A stretch of DNA of 64,000 bases from Toxonevra muliebris (lineage: Eukaryota; Arthropoda; Insecta; Diptera; Pallopteridae). This document shows, one piece after another, positions 35,981 through 47,749 of the stretch. The notes under the pieces are model-generated. The model saw only the letters and a list, made by a program, of their open reading frames with translations, was not told where the DNA came from and ran no database searches. A program made the translations under genes and the position numbers. The stretch's first letter is position 1. Every line of letters begins with the position of its first letter. Location of the stretch: contig CAVNUY010000005.1 in assembly GCA_963691655.1 (NCBI GenBank), forward strand, positions 1 to 64,000, written 5' to 3'.

Positions 35981-36600
35981 AATCCATTTAACAAACAGTG
36001 ATGGAAAACCAAACAAATTAATTAAGTTTATCGATCAGCAAATCATGATTCACTACGTCGAAAGCTTTACTAAAATCGGTATAGAAAGGTCTGAAAGTTG
36101 AGAATTCCAAAAGATTAGTTACTGTGGACCTGCCTTTAACAAAGCCATGTTGGAAAGGTGATATCAACGATCCCACTGAATGTTTCGTTTGATCTGTAAC
36201 GATCGATTCAAATAATTTTGGTATCACATTAAGCTTAGCTATACCGCGGTAGTTTGCAATATCAGATTTTGAACCACTCTTATGCAAAGGAATAATAAAT
36301 GATTCTTTCCAAACACTGGGAAAAATAACGCTACGCAAGGAAGCATTAAAAATTTCAGAAAGTGGCAAATACAGAGACTCAGCACAAATTTTTAAAATGC
36401 AACTTGGAATTTGATCTGGTCCCCCGGTATAAGTCAACTTCAGTGAATTAAGATAATTAAAGACTTCCGTTTGAAGAATAACAGGGCAACAAATAGTGTT
36501 AAATTTAGGAATTTCAAATGGATAAGGTCTTCGATTGTCAACACGTTTGTTAGAATAAGTAGATTTGAAATAACTTGCAAATAAATTCGAAATGACAGAA
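35981..36600 (-). pseudogene. Jockey-type LINE ORF2, 5' part (RT fingers and palm)
   Basis: Minus strand: PDQIPSCILK, ANYRGIAKLNVIPKLFE, GFVKGRSTVTNL, FYTDFSKAFDVVNHDLL. A one-base shift near 36015 restores INLFGFPSLFVKWI. It continues at 30661 after removal of BEL3. The endonuclease is missing: the copy is 5' truncated near 36600, where it meets the pogo-like arm. Confidence 0.75.
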
Positions 36601-36944
36601 TCTATTTTAATATTTAGAATTTATTTATAGAATTTATTTTAATATTTGCATAAAGTATTGAAGAAACTCAACCAGATTTTGAGGAAAAACTCGGGGATGA
36701 AAGGGTAAATCGAAATCTCGTTAAATCGAAAACATCTGTAATTCGTTAAAAATTGCTGATCCTTTCCGATTATGAATTATCAAGATACTGCTGTATTAAA
36801 AAGAAAATTAACTTAAAACATGTACAACATTTTTAAAGTTTTTAATTCACAGCATTTCTAAATTATACAATCACAAGAAAAACTAAAACAAGATAATGGA
36901 AAAAGAGTATTTTATACACTTTGAACACAAAAAATATATAGAGC

Positions 36945-37293
36945 TGTAGCGAGCCCTATTAAATACTATATTTTTTTATTTATTACTATATTTTTTACTT
37001 TATTTTTCAATCGTATATAAGGTCATGCTCGATTGTGCTAAGAGTCATTCCAATCGAGACGTCAAGAAATAAAGATCATTAAACCTTGCACTCGCTATTG
37101 TTTTTTTCGCCCTCTTCAAATTACAGTCGGCAATTAAGATTGAAGAAGACATTTTTGGCTCTTCAGGCTAGTTGCTAGATTTTTCGAAATTGTTATATAA
37201 AAGTTGTGAGGACAGGTCTAGTCGCTTAAGCTGACTGACCTGGACCACTGTAAATCCTACCATCGACAATAATAACAAAGTCTCTTCTCTACA
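36945..37293 (+). repeat. 5' LTR of gypsy C
   Basis: TGTAGCGAGCC...CTTCTCTACA. Relative to the 3' LTR it lacks about 150 bases near its start but has an extra ~90 bases (TTGTTATATAAAAGTTGTGA onward) near its end. Confidence 0.8.
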
Positions 37294-37295
37294 AT

Positions 37296-37306
37296 TGGCG
37301 CCCAAC
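37296..37306 (+). other. Primer binding site of gypsy C
   Basis: TGGCGCCCAAC, the first 11 bases of the tRNA-Lys(CTT) complement also used by gypsy D. Confidence 0.7.
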
Positions 37307-37636
37307 ATAAAAATCCACAATATCTACCGAAGAATCTTGAAATTGAAGCTGAAACCATTGAAAGCATCACCACTCTTTGAACGCTGCACCATACACCTGT
37401 TGTTGTTTTAGCAGTGCACAATCATCGTGTTGTTGTTTCGGTGAACTACTGTTTTTCGGAGTGACGCTGTTGTTGTTGTTGTTTGCCCATCGTTGCATTG
37501 TTGTAGTGCATACTGTTGCATACCGTTACAGTGGCTATCCACATTCATTTCGGCATATATTTTAAACAAACTGATTTCAATAAATCTGAGAACATTACAC
37601 AATTTTTTTTCTTCTGATTTTACATTTTTCTGAAAC
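37307..37636 (+). other. Leader of gypsy C
   Basis: Non-coding, with GTTGTTGTT-type triplet runs at 37398-37485. Confidence 0.5.
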
Positions 37637-38600
37637 ATGCGTAGAAGTCCACGCAATACCCCTACTGGTGCTGGGCCAAGCGCTGTAGCGACAAATGATG
37701 GTCAAGCTTCAAATGCAAACCAAGGCAATGGCTCACTTAACGTAAATCTTTCCGAGAGTCAATTCAGAGAGTTGATAGGTGGTCTTCGTATAAACAAAGA
37801 AAGTAGACCCACATTTAGCAAATGTAGCAAAAGTTGACGATTTTATCGCAACCATTTTAGTTCATAAAGATGCTGAAAATGTATCAGATGATCATGCGCT
37901 TACAAGTCTGCCACTTTTGCTCGAAGGGTATGCTTCTTCGTGGTGGCAAGGTGTTAAGTATGAGGCCAAATCTTTAAGCGATGCAATTGAGCTTTTAAGA
38001 AAAGCATTCTCTCCTTCAAAACCTGACTGGCGTATATTTGCAGAAATTAGCCAATAAAAACAAAAATATTTGAGTCAACGGACTCATTCGTTTGCAACAA
38101 AAGACGACTCTTTGCACAACTAAGTAAAAGGTTAAGCGAAAGTACCATGCTAAACATCTTAGCAGATGGTATTGCTCGAAAAGAGATGGTTTACTCAGCA
38201 ATTTTAGATATTTTAATCGGAAAATGATTTAAGCGCATAAGATTCATTTCCTTATGAAACGCTAAAAACAATAGAACACTACTAGGCATTTGAAAGATGA
38301 CCCTAATACCATTTTTGAGTTTAAAATGCAACAGGCTCATTTGGTCAACTCGGTCGCTGTAACAAAAGCAGTTATTGAGAAGCAACACCACAATATAAAG
38401 TCTTGAAAAGTCGAATACTAGCAGTAGGTGTGAATATGGCTCTAAAAATGAAGAAGGATTTGATAATTCTTATTCACCAAAGCACATCAACAAAATTTTT
38501 GAAAATTGCCTTCCTTCTGATTATCAAACTCCTAAAGAATCAGAATTATTTCCACCATTAAAAAAAATTAAAATATATGATAGAGCTGAAGAAAATGTAA
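37637..38600 (+). pseudogene. gag: gag of gypsy C
   Basis: Starts MRRSPRNTPTGAGPS at 37637. A shift near 37830 leads to VDDFIATILVHKD and LLLEGYASSWWQGVKYEAK, the double-Trp capsid motif of a gypsy gag. A stop follows at about 38055, then further broken frames. No zinc knuckle recognised. Confidence 0.65.
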
Positions 38601-38617
38601 GCCAATCTATTGAACTA

Positions 38618-39301
38618 TTGTCAGTTGAAATAAATTTGCGAGTTGATGAAGGTATTCATCTAAATGAAAGCCAAAGAGGCGAATTAGAAAAATTTCTCAC
38701 TAAAAAAAAACAGATTTTCGAAGACATTACGCGACCAATTCCACATGTAGAGCATGTCATAAATACTGGAATTACTCAATCATTATCCAGTCTAAAAAAA
38801 AAAAGTTCTGTGTGGAAATGGTCATCAGAACAGCAATATTCATTTAATAAATTAAAGGCTTTGTTTTCTTCACCACCTATTTTACCACAAGTGGACGAAA
38901 ACAAAGAATTTTTTCTAAAAACTGATGCAAGTAATTATGCTCTGGGGGCTGTTTTATTGCAGGAGGAGAAGAAGAAGAATGAACACCCGATTGAATATGC
39001 CAGTCGACTTCTACTTGCAGCCGAGAAAAATTGCAGCAACAACAAAACAACAAAATGCAGCAACAACAAAACAATAAATTGCAGCAACAACAAAACAACG
39101 AGCTGCAGCAACAACAAAACAATAAACTGCAGCAAAAACAAAACAACGAATCGCAGCAACAACAAAACAACAAGCTGATACAACAACAAGCTGCTGCAAC
39201 AGCGAAACAACAAACTGCAGCAACAGCAAAACATCAATCCGACGTCTATTTCGAGCAACGATGAACAACAACAATCGACCAAAGAAGTCAAAAAAATACA
39301 C
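38618..39301 (+). pseudogene. pol: pol remnant of gypsy C with large RT deletion and repeat expansion
   Basis: A segment before the RT (EKFLTKKKQIFEDITRPIPH) joins directly to the RNase H start (WSSEQQYSFNKLKALFSSPP, then LKTDASNYALGAVLLQEE). The whole RT is deleted. After AAEKN the frame enters a 24-base repeat (39029-39174) and ends. RNase H core and integrase are absent. Confidence 0.7.
39029..39174 (+). repeat. 24-base tandem repeat, about 6 units
   Basis: Unit close to TGCAGCAACAACAAAACAAT plus 4 bases. Because 24 is a multiple of three, more than one frame stays open: one gives QQQQNNK repeats, another CSNNKTT repeats. Confidence 0.8.
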
Positions 39302-39390
39302 TTAAGTTGACTCTAAGGCCTAGAAAGAGATGAAACAATACTAAATACTGGCGCATCATCGGGACGATCATCTGCGCCAGAGGGGGAGGA

Positions 39391-39577
39391 TGTAGCTATT
39401 AAATATTATATTTTTTTATTCATTTACTCACGCATTGTATTAATTTATTCGCCATCAGTGTAAACTCTCAATTTACTAATCTTATAAGAAATGTACTAAG
39501 AACAGTTAAATACATACTTGGAATTATTTATTTATTTTGGTTCTCTCAATTTTACCTAATATAATGTATATACTCAA
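39391..39577 (+). repeat. 3' LTR of gypsy C, first part
   Basis: TGTAGCTATTAAATATTATA directly after the polypurine tract (39379-39390). Interrupted by BEL2 after CTCAA. Confidence 0.8.
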
Positions 39578-39919
39578 AGTTTTAACGTATAAAGCTTTAA
39601 TAAAGAATTCAAATTTATGCAATGTTTTGCACTTCATGTGCGTTGGGGCGATTTGTGTTCGCTTAGATATAAGTAGTAAGACGAGATAATAATAAGTGAT
39701 TAAAAATTATGAGTGGACGGCTTTTATAGCCGTTACCATGATAAAATAACAAGCTTCGAAATATAAATGACACAAAGCTTATAAGTAAAAGAATTCATGA
39801 TTTTAGTACAAGTACTAGATTGCAAAAAGTGCCTGTAATAGAACAATATAAAATGATCTAAAAGAAAGGAGAACATGAAAAAACATAAGTAAAACTATCA
39901 GTTGGAACTCGTTCCAACA
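39578..39919 (-). repeat. 3' LTR of BEL2
   Basis: 342 bases. Relative to the other LTR it lacks about 35 bases near its low-coordinate end, and the terminal TG has become AG. Confidence 0.85.
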
Positions 39920-40284
39920 AGGCGACCGCCTTGCACTGGTGCAACATTGATTGCTTCTTCAAGCTGCTGAAGCGTCTGCACGGCTGACTTAAGTAGACAA
40001 TGGGCGCGGCGGCTTCGTCGACGTGTGGTTTCTAGCCCGCTGGCGGTGTGACGCATAGTGGGAGATTCATTCACAGTGGTCGAGCGACGTGGCACTGCTC
40101 GTCACAGTCACAGCATCCTGTGGCGTGCGTGCGTGTCAGGCAATTGAAACAATAGTTATGTTTCCTTACAACTTCCGCACGTTGATTTGGCGGCATGACG
40201 AGGAAGCTTTTACAAAAGCACAGCGAGTGATAGCGAAGGCACACCTGGCATTGATGTACGTCAGCGCTGCGTTCTTTTAGTGAT
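39898..40284 (-). pseudogene. BEL2 accessory ORF, homologue of the BEL1 accessory ORF
   Basis: After acceptor TTTTCCCTTCCACAG (40285-40299) the frame reads QCQVCLRYHSLCFCKSF and NQRAEVVRKHNYCFNCL, closely matching BEL1. A deletion removes the third knuckle and most of the basic region and shifts frame. The C-terminus resumes as LLKSAVQTLQQLEEAIN and VAPVQGGRLVGTSSN, stopping 22 bases inside the LTR as in BEL1. Confidence 0.65.
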
Positions 40285-40424
40285 CTGTGGAAGGGAAAAC
40301 AAACTATTAGTAGATGGCAACAAGTAGGAGATGCTGAAAGAAAATTTGGGTTAAACTCATCGAGTGGATATTCCAGCAATATATAAATAATTAAGGCAAT
40401 ATGGCTGAGAAGAGTGAAGTGTAT

Positions 40425-41163
40425 CTATGCCAGAGGTAATATAAATAGTTTGATGATTGGTCGTCGCGTCAACCCGGTTGAGGTTCGGAAGTCGGCGACG
40501 CAGATGTGATTATCGGAGCCTTTATAGAGCTTCTCTATTCGACCGAGACGCCATTCATTTGGGGGTAGGTGATCGTCCTTGATGACGACTAGTTCACCTT
40601 CTGCAATATTCTTATGGGGATGCTTCCATTTGTATCGTTTATGGAGCTCCTTGAGGTACTCGTCTTTCGATCTCCGGCTGAACTCATGGTGGAGGACTCT
40701 GATTTTTTCCCAACGATTCACTAGAGACAGGTTCTCAGCGTTAGGCTCTGGAAGTGACATGAGCGGTGCACCGCGAAGGAAATGTCCTGGAGTGAGTGTA
40801 AGGAGTTCTTCTGGATCCTGGGAAATGGGGGAAAGAGGGCGAGAATTAAGTACTGCTTCAAGGTGGTCCCATTATCGGACATTATCTTTGCAAGGATGCC
40901 TCTTCGTCCAGCAAATCTGGCGAATGCCGCTCTAAATGTCTCTGTTGTGAGATCTGAACACAACTCCAAGTGCACGGCCTTTGTGGAGAAACACACAAAG
41001 ACTGCCACATATCCTTTGACGTAGGGTGGACGATGCAGCTCATTATAGCTCATAACAGAGTGCACGAGGCGTCCATTGGCTCTTATGAGATGTTCTTGGT
41101 CTAACATGGGGTTAAGGTGGAGCAAGGAACTCCTTTTGTGGACAGGCTTGAATTCGGCCAGAG
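40425..41163 (-). pseudogene. pol: BEL2 integrase and C-terminal domain, two deletions
   Basis: SYNELH joins straight to [14 protein letters not shown], removing the HHCC zinc domain and first Asp region. MSDNGTT then joins to the region before [12 protein letters not shown], removing the catalytic Glu. The C-terminal domain NRWEKIRVLHHEFS to the stop at 40425 is intact. Confidence 0.85.
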
Positions 41164-42112
41164 ATGAATATTCACGTCGAATTCACGAATCAATCTAGAA
41201 TATCGGATGACCCATCAAGGGTATGAAAGGCATCCACTTTCCGTTGCTCAATAATTTGCACACTATTCGGTAGAGGTTTTGGCCAGGATTCTTGAGATTT
41301 CCGTAGCCATACGGGGCCGTTCCACCACAGAGAGGACGAGACTAAATGCTGTGGTGGGCATCCTCTCGTTTCCAAGTCTGCGGGATTGTCAGCACTTGAG
41401 ACATACCGCCATGAAGCGTTGCCAACATTTTTTAATATCTCAGATGTGCGGTTGGCTACGTAAGTTTTACACATGTGGGGGGGTTTTTCTAGCCATGCCA
41501 GGACGATAGAAGAATCGCACCATAGAAAAAGTGTGGCATGCTGTAGCCCAAGCTGGAATCGAATATGACTAACTAATTTTGAAAGTAGAACTACTTCACA
41601 CAATTCTAAACGCGGGAGACTTAGAGTTTGAAGAGGAGCAACTTTTCCTTTGGAGACAAGAAGGTGAGAAGAGACAGTTTGACAGGGATGCACAATATGC
41701 CTTTTCGGAAGCGTCGCAGAATCCATGGATTTGAATGCTTTTGTTGGGTGAGAAGTTAACCCAACGTGGAATTTGAATTTGGTTAATAGCACCCAAATTC
41801 TCCACAAACTGATTCCACTTATTGTTCTTTCCAACCAGAGCTGTTGAAGCAAAATTTTGGCCTGAATCATAATGGGCGAAAGCCATCCTGCGTGGTCAAA
41901 CAATTTCGCGACAGATGATAGGATCTGACGTTTTGTAGCAGTTCTTGCCTTCGCAATGGGAGTAAAGGTATAAGAAAACGTATCTAACTTAGCATTCCAT
42001 AAAATACCTAATGTTTTCGTGGAACTAGCACTATCAAATTTTAGGAAATTAGAGTCTAACAAGTTTTCCTTAGGGACTCTTTCTAGGAGCATGGAGTTAT
42101 TCTTCTTTATTT
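41164..42112 (-). pseudogene. pol: BEL2 pol, RT thumb and RNase H
   Basis: Runs from [20 protein letters not shown] to DGSSDILD, colinear with BEL1. A deletion near 41680-41830 displaces the [10 protein letters not shown] motif into another frame. The [14 protein letters not shown] box remains. Confidence 0.8.
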
Positions 42113-43012
42113 GCATATTCGAATACGAATGTTGAGCGATCGTACAAAATCATAATACATTAATTTAAGAAATAATTAAAAACTGGTAAATTATGCTGTT
42201 GACTATTTCATTGAATGCTTCTCTATCTCTTGCAACGTTCCATAACTCTCTATGTTGTTGAATCCCGTCCTGTGTCTAATATTTCGCAACCATGATAACT
42301 GCTTTCTTCCAATGGTACGTCTTCCTTCAATTTTGCCTTCCAGAATAAGCTGCAGCAATTGATACTTTGGATTTCTGAGGATATGACCCAAATAAGCTGT
42401 TTTCCTGTCTGCTTCGATTTATTCGGCGTAGAACTTCACTATTCGAAACGTGGTCAATCCAAGGTATTTTCAGTATTCTTCTACATAGCCACATTTCGAA
42501 AGCCTCCAACTTATTCATGTCTGCTATTTTCAGCGTCCATATTTCCATGGCGTATAGAGTATTGACCATACGTAGCATTTAATGAAACGAATCTTGAAGT
42601 GAATGTTAAGGTCATGACTACAGAGTATTTTCTTATAGTTGCAGAAAGTGGCTCTTACCATTTCCATTCTTGTTCTTATTTCTTCTACACAGTCCCAATT
42701 TTCGTTAATCCAGCATCCGAGATACTTAAATCAGGCTACCTTTTCGACTGCGTCAGCTCGAATCGACAAGCTTAAGTTGTTATATGTATTCCTTCTGCTG
42801 ACAGTCATGAATTTGGTTTTGCCGACATTAATCTTAAGACCATATTTGGTGCTATGCTCGTCAATCTTATCTACTAAGGTTTGAAGGTCATTCATATTAT
42901 CCGCAAACAGCGTTCTATCATCGGCAAACCTTATGTTGTTAATGATAACACCATTTACTTTTATATCTTCGTGCGCATTGTAAAGTGCCTCCTGGAATAT
43001 TACTTCTGAGTA
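42113..43012 (-). pseudogene. RTE-type LINE fragment in BEL2
   Basis: Minus strand: YSEVIFQEALYNAHEDI, NNIRFADDRTLFADN (RT box FADD, near 42910), then AFEMWLCRRILKIPWIDHV and GHILRNPKYQLLQLILEGK with the C-terminal GRRTIGRKQLSWLRN. These C-terminal motifs are typical of RTE elements. It is 5' truncated before the palm. BEL2 coding resumes at once on both sides. Confidence 0.7.
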
Positions 43013-43319
43013 AATTGGCGGTGATCTTTTTTAAAGGAAAACTGGCAGTCTTTAGGGTTTGAATGACTTGAGTCATGACCGCCAGACAAAATGTCATAGA
43101 CATATGCTTCTTCCAGAAGTATTTTTGCCGCGAGAGGAAACTCCTGTTTTGTGTCGTTAGCCAATTGATGAATGGTTCTTATGGCTAAGTATGGGGCACA
43201 GTCTACACCGAATGTGACGGTGTTCAACTGATAGTCCTGAATGAGTTCTAGTGGAGACTTACGAAAAAGGATTCTCTGGAATTTTTGATCGTCTTCATGA
43301 ACCAGGACCTGCCTATACA
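43013..43319 (-). pseudogene. pol: BEL2 pol, RT palm
   Basis: Continues MYRQVLVHEDDQKFQRILFR. The catalytic box reads YVYD where BEL1 has YVDD, so the first catalytic Asp is changed. Cut at about 43013 by the RTE fragment. Confidence 0.8.
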
Positions 43320-43558
43320 TGTGGGATCTTTTATTTAGTGAAACAATTCAAATTAAATTCAATTATTTATTATAGTAAAGAACAATTTAATATTAGAAGT
43401 TAATGTTAGAAAAAAGATATTAAAATATTTTGAGAAAGAGAGGTTTAGATTTTAAATTGAATATAGCTCTACCGATCACCACGTCCACGTCTATAATCCA
43501 CGGCTGTCGGCTTTCAACTCGCTCTGCTATGGGTGTGCGAAACTTCACCACGCCCACA
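43320..43558 (-). repeat. 3' LTR of gypsy F
   Basis: 239 bases. The minus strand starts TGTGGGCGTGG and ends GATCCCACA. Confidence 0.95.
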
Positions 43559-43572
43559 CTCGGTCATCCACA

Positions 43573-46155
43573 TCACTCGTCTGCCCCAGATGAGTGGCTG
43601 GAAGATGCTTCACCGTTATTTTCAGATTCTTCGTTGCAATACGCGTCGTCATCGCCTTCGGATACTACGTCATCTGCCCACAATTTCATTTTATCAGCAC
43701 TGGTGTTTGTCGCCTTTGGCCCTTCATGTTCGCCAACTTTCTGCACATCATACCGGTTGAAACCTTTATCTGCTGTGACACGATATGGTCCTAGAAATTT
43801 TGGACGAATCTTGAGACCAGTTCCAAATTGTACCCGCTCAATTGCCACCAGGTCACCTAAGTGATATTTTGCTGCTGGTCGTCGCCTTTTGTTGTATTGC
43901 TTCGAATTTTCAGCTTGAATATTTTCTATCGCTTGTTTGGCCTGATTACGCTGTTCCAATCTTTCGTCGTCGTATTGCTTCAAAATTTCATCTTCAATTA
44001 TTTGCATTACCCGAGAGTCTTTACCTGTATTCATCTCGATTCCGATCATCAACTGAAAAGGTGTTGTTTTAATGGAACGGTGGTACGTTGCGTTTATTAC
44101 TCTCTGCAGCGGCTTTACGTTCTGGAACCATTTTTCTGGATTTTCCATCGAAAATTTCGTCAATGATGAGATTACCGTAGAATGAAGACGCTCCACCTGG
44201 CCGTTTCCTCGAGGTACACCAACTGTCACGAAATGCAGTTTTGCAGCGTGATCTTTACAATAGGCTTGGAAATTAGTGGATGTAAAGGCGCCCCCTCTAT
44301 CGGAGACAACATTGTGTGGATAACCAAACGTTTCTGCAATTATTTCCATCTTCTGTATCGCTTCTTCAGGGCCAAGACCTTTGGTTGGAAAGAGCCAGCA
44401 GAACTTCGTAAAACCATCTATAAAAGCCAATATGTACCGATAGCCCTTTTTTGTGTCATGCATGGGCCCCAGATGGTCGATATAAAAGGTTGCAAGAGGC
44501 GTATCGCCTTTCGGTATCGGTTGCGGTAAACCTTCTGCCTTTCCACGTTTTCGGTCACCTAGGATGCATTTCACGCAGCTCAGAACACATCTTTCAAGAT
44601 CAGGTATAAACAATTCTTTCGCTAGCATCTCCTTCATCTTCTTAGCATGAAAATGTCCTCTTTCGTGGGCCTCTCGAATGATGGATGATCTCATAGCTTC
44701 TGGAACAACGAACAAAATATTATTATTAATTATTTTACACAACAAACCATGGTGAATCGTAAAGTCTTTATAAGACTCATTCTCAAGGATCTGGAAAATA
44801 GCACTCAAACTTTCATCTTTATGTTGGCCTTCAGATAATTTTTTTAAAAAACTACTCTCATCTCTCAAGCACATAACGACTGGGTTACGACTTAAGGCGT
44901 CCACGTGCTTCATACTCGTTTCTGCTCGATGTTCAACCCAATAATCGAACTCCTCCAAAAGAAGCGCCCATTTGGCCACTCTTGTTGTGAGATCTCGTTT
45001 CTTCATAGTGCATTCGAACGCTTTGCAGTCAGATACCACCTTAAACCTCTGCCCAATTAAGTAAATTCTAAATTTTTTCACAGCCTCAATTACTGCTAAC
45101 ACCTCCAGTTCGTAGCTGGAATAGTTCTTTTCTGCGTCGGTTGTACCCTTGCTCATGTAAAAAACAGGATGCAATGCATCATCGCCGTCATCTCACTGCA
45201 GCAGTACTGCACCATAGCCTAGTCTGCTGGCGTCTGTATGCAGTTCGGTAGTAACACCATATTTGAATATCTGGAGTACTGGTTTTGTTGACAATGCATT
45301 TTTTAAATCATTTATAGCTGCTAGTTCATCATGAGTAAGTACAAGGCGCCCTCCTTTCTTCACCAACTGCGTCAACGGTCTTGCTCTTATAGCGAAATTA
45401 GCAATGTACTTCCTAAAGTACCCAGCCAGACCTAAAAAGCTTTGCAATTGCTTTATTGTAGTTGGAATCGGGAAATTAATTACGGCTTTTGTCTTGTTAC
45501 TTGATGGTGCTACAGTTCCCTTACATATTCGATGCCCAAGAAATTCTATTTCTTGCTGGAGAAATTGGCACTACTTCCACTTTATTTTTAAACCATTCAA
45601 CGCCGCCACGTTGAGAGTTTTCTTCAATTCTATCAGGCCTTCTTCAATGGTCCTTGATGGTATCACAATATCATCGATATAAATTATTGTGACGTCTTCT
45701 CGAATAAGATCTTTGAAAATATAATTTATGTACTTTTGAAAAGTGCTCGGCGAATTACATAGACCAAATGGTACTTTCATAAACTCGAACTGGCCACTTT
45801 GTGTGACGAACGCAGTAAACTTCCTACTACTCTCCTCAACAGTGACGTGGAAAAAACCATTTTCCAGGTCTAACGTCGTAAAATAACATGAATCTTGAAG
45901 ACGGTCTATTTGATCTTCTATTACCGGCAGTGGGAACCTGTCCTTGTGTATCTTTTTATTAACCGCTCTGTAATCTACGCATAGTCTATGCGTTCCGTCT
46001 TTTTTCTTGACCAATACGACCTGACTAGCATAATCAGATATGCCTTCTCGTATAATACCATCTTGTAGCCACTGTTCAATCTGATTGTCAATTATTTTCA
46101 CTCGGTGGAAATCGCCTTGGTGGGCGGTAAATCGGTTCGTCGTCAATTGGCACAA
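43573..46155 (-). pseudogene. pol: pol of gypsy F (RT, RNase H, integrase), two in-frame stops
   Basis: RT with YIDD at 45670-45681, then a TAG (near 45571) in WK-stop-CQFLQQEIEF. RNase H starts with FKYGVTTELHTDASRLGYGA, then a TGA (near 45183), then FYMSKGTTDAEKNYSSYELE. Integrase: zinc domain HERGHFHAKK with CVLSCVKC, Asp in TFYIDHLGP, Asp in VVSDRGGAF, and Glu in GQVERLHST with 35 residues between the last two, the D35E spacing. The Ser/Gly/Asp-rich tail ends 15 bases from the LTR. Confidence 0.9.
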
Positions 46156-47443
46156 TTTTCATCGTAACAGGTGATTGTCTAGGCGTCACTGGTGCGTAAT
46201 TTACTACAAGTAATTTTACTGCATTATGGACATCGGCGTCAGAAAGACTTGCAAACTCAAAATCGTGCTGTGTTTCTTTAAATATATCATTGTCTATCTT
46301 ATCTAAAAAACAGTTTGTTCCCTTGTTGGCTTCAGATACAGGTTGTGCTTCTTCTTCAATTTTCGAGATGCTTACTTCTCCTCGAACGATTTTTACAACG
46401 GCCTTGTTGAGTAGACTCATACCAATTATGACATCAGGGCTGACGAAACTACTATCCACTATACAAAATTCAACGTCGTCAAACATAACGCCATCTAAAC
46501 AGACTTTGGCTCTACAGAATCCATCAATAACAATGTTTGCACCAATACCTGTTAGTGAGAGACGAGAATTCTTAGAAACACAGACATCGCTTCCAGTGTC
46601 AATCAAGCCACAAAGCATAACGCCGTTCACGACGACTGGACGCATCATGTTAGTCGTCTGCACTAAATTTGTTGCGAATTTCGGCTGCATTGGACAATCT
46701 GAACGCTTATGGCCAAAGTTATTACAACCAAAACATTTTGGACCTTTTGACTTTTCTGGACAGGTGTGAAATTCATGTTCCGGTGATTCGCAATTAAAAC
46801 AGTAACGCGCCTTATTGCTGATGCTTTTGCTTATGGATTTAAATGGATTCAAAACGGGAGCGTCACGATTAGTTTTATTAGTGGTAAAAGATTCGCGTTC
46901 GGATTTCATCTGTTCATATATTACGACTTTTTCTTTAATTTCCGATATTGTGTTTGCGCCATATAAAATTGTTTTGTTCACTACCGAGTCTTTAATGCCG
47001 TCAATTACATAGCGGAATACTGAAACGTTATCTACATTAGCCTGACTTGCCATATCCAGCATACGATACAGAAATTCGCGCCCAGATTCACCGCTATTCT
47101 TCCTCGCTTCCCGCAACTTCTTGTGTACTTCACAACTTGAAACTTTCTTTTCGAATTCTTCCATTAACTCGGTTTTGAGTTGGTGATATGATATTGGTTT
47201 TGCTTCACATTCGATGAAAAGTTTGGCGGCACCTGAGAGAGATTTTTTGCAAAATACGAACCGTTGCACACTATTCCAGCGAAATGCATTTGCATACGCT
47301 TCAAATTCATCAATCCATATTTTAACATTTACTGAGTTTTCGCCGGAGTATTTTCGCACGATATTTTCAACATCGGTTAAATTAAATTTCATATTGGTAT
47401 CATCCAGATCTACTGACAATTGTCGTGTATCCTCCACGTCCAC
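46088..47443 (-). pseudogene. gag: gag and protease of gypsy F, one frameshift at the 3' end
   Basis: ATG at 47443. Capsid with FEAYANAFRWNSVQRFVFCK, two CCHC knuckles (CFNCESPEHEFHTC and CFGCNNFGHKRSDC, about residues 215-255), then protease LIDTGSDVCV. It is fused in frame with what should be pol. Loss of one A in an A run near 46105 throws it into a stop at 46088; the RT frame starts within the overlap. Confidence 0.85.
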
Positions 47444-47729
47444 TGAATTAGCACTTCTTTGCCAATTTTTTTATTTTTACTACCCATATTGATTTTTTCT
47501 TTTATCTAATAGATCGAAAAAACGCGACTGTACTTCTGGCAAGCGGGTTCAAAAACTTTTATTTTTTTTTTAATGCTCCCGTTACTTTTTTTTCTGAGGT
47601 GATCAAGTTATGTACCGTAGTATATAGCGCTTATGTACAAACCGGTTTTTTTTTGCGATCGTTAAGTTTTCTATTATTTTGTCTCTTTCTCTTTGCCTTT
47701 TTTTATAACAAAACGTTTGTTTCACTGTG

Positions 47730-47747
47730 ATCCCGGTTGAGCCCCCA
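47730..47747 (-). other. Primer binding site of gypsy F, tRNA-Pro-like
   Basis: TGGGGGCTCAACCGGGAT, two bases inside the LTR. It differs at two positions from the usual tRNA-Pro complement, so the primer is a best guess. Confidence 0.5.
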
Positions 47748-47749
47748 AA

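Larger units (their letters stand above)
29498..36793. mobile_element. Pogo/Tigger-like TIR pair enclosing nested elements
   Basis: TA then CAGTAGAATAGCGGTAATTC at 29496, and the inverse of TACAGCAGTATCTTGATAAT ending at 36795. Both arms are filled with AATTCG/TTAAATCG motifs (29498-29965 and about 36640-36793). No transposase was recognised, so this is a short pogo-like element split by a Jockey LINE, itself split by BEL3. Confidence 0.5.

Noticed and set aside
38877..39301. Long Cys/Leu/Phe-rich minus-strand frames over the gypsy C repeat
   Set aside because: They are antisense readings of the 24-base repeat and not proteins.
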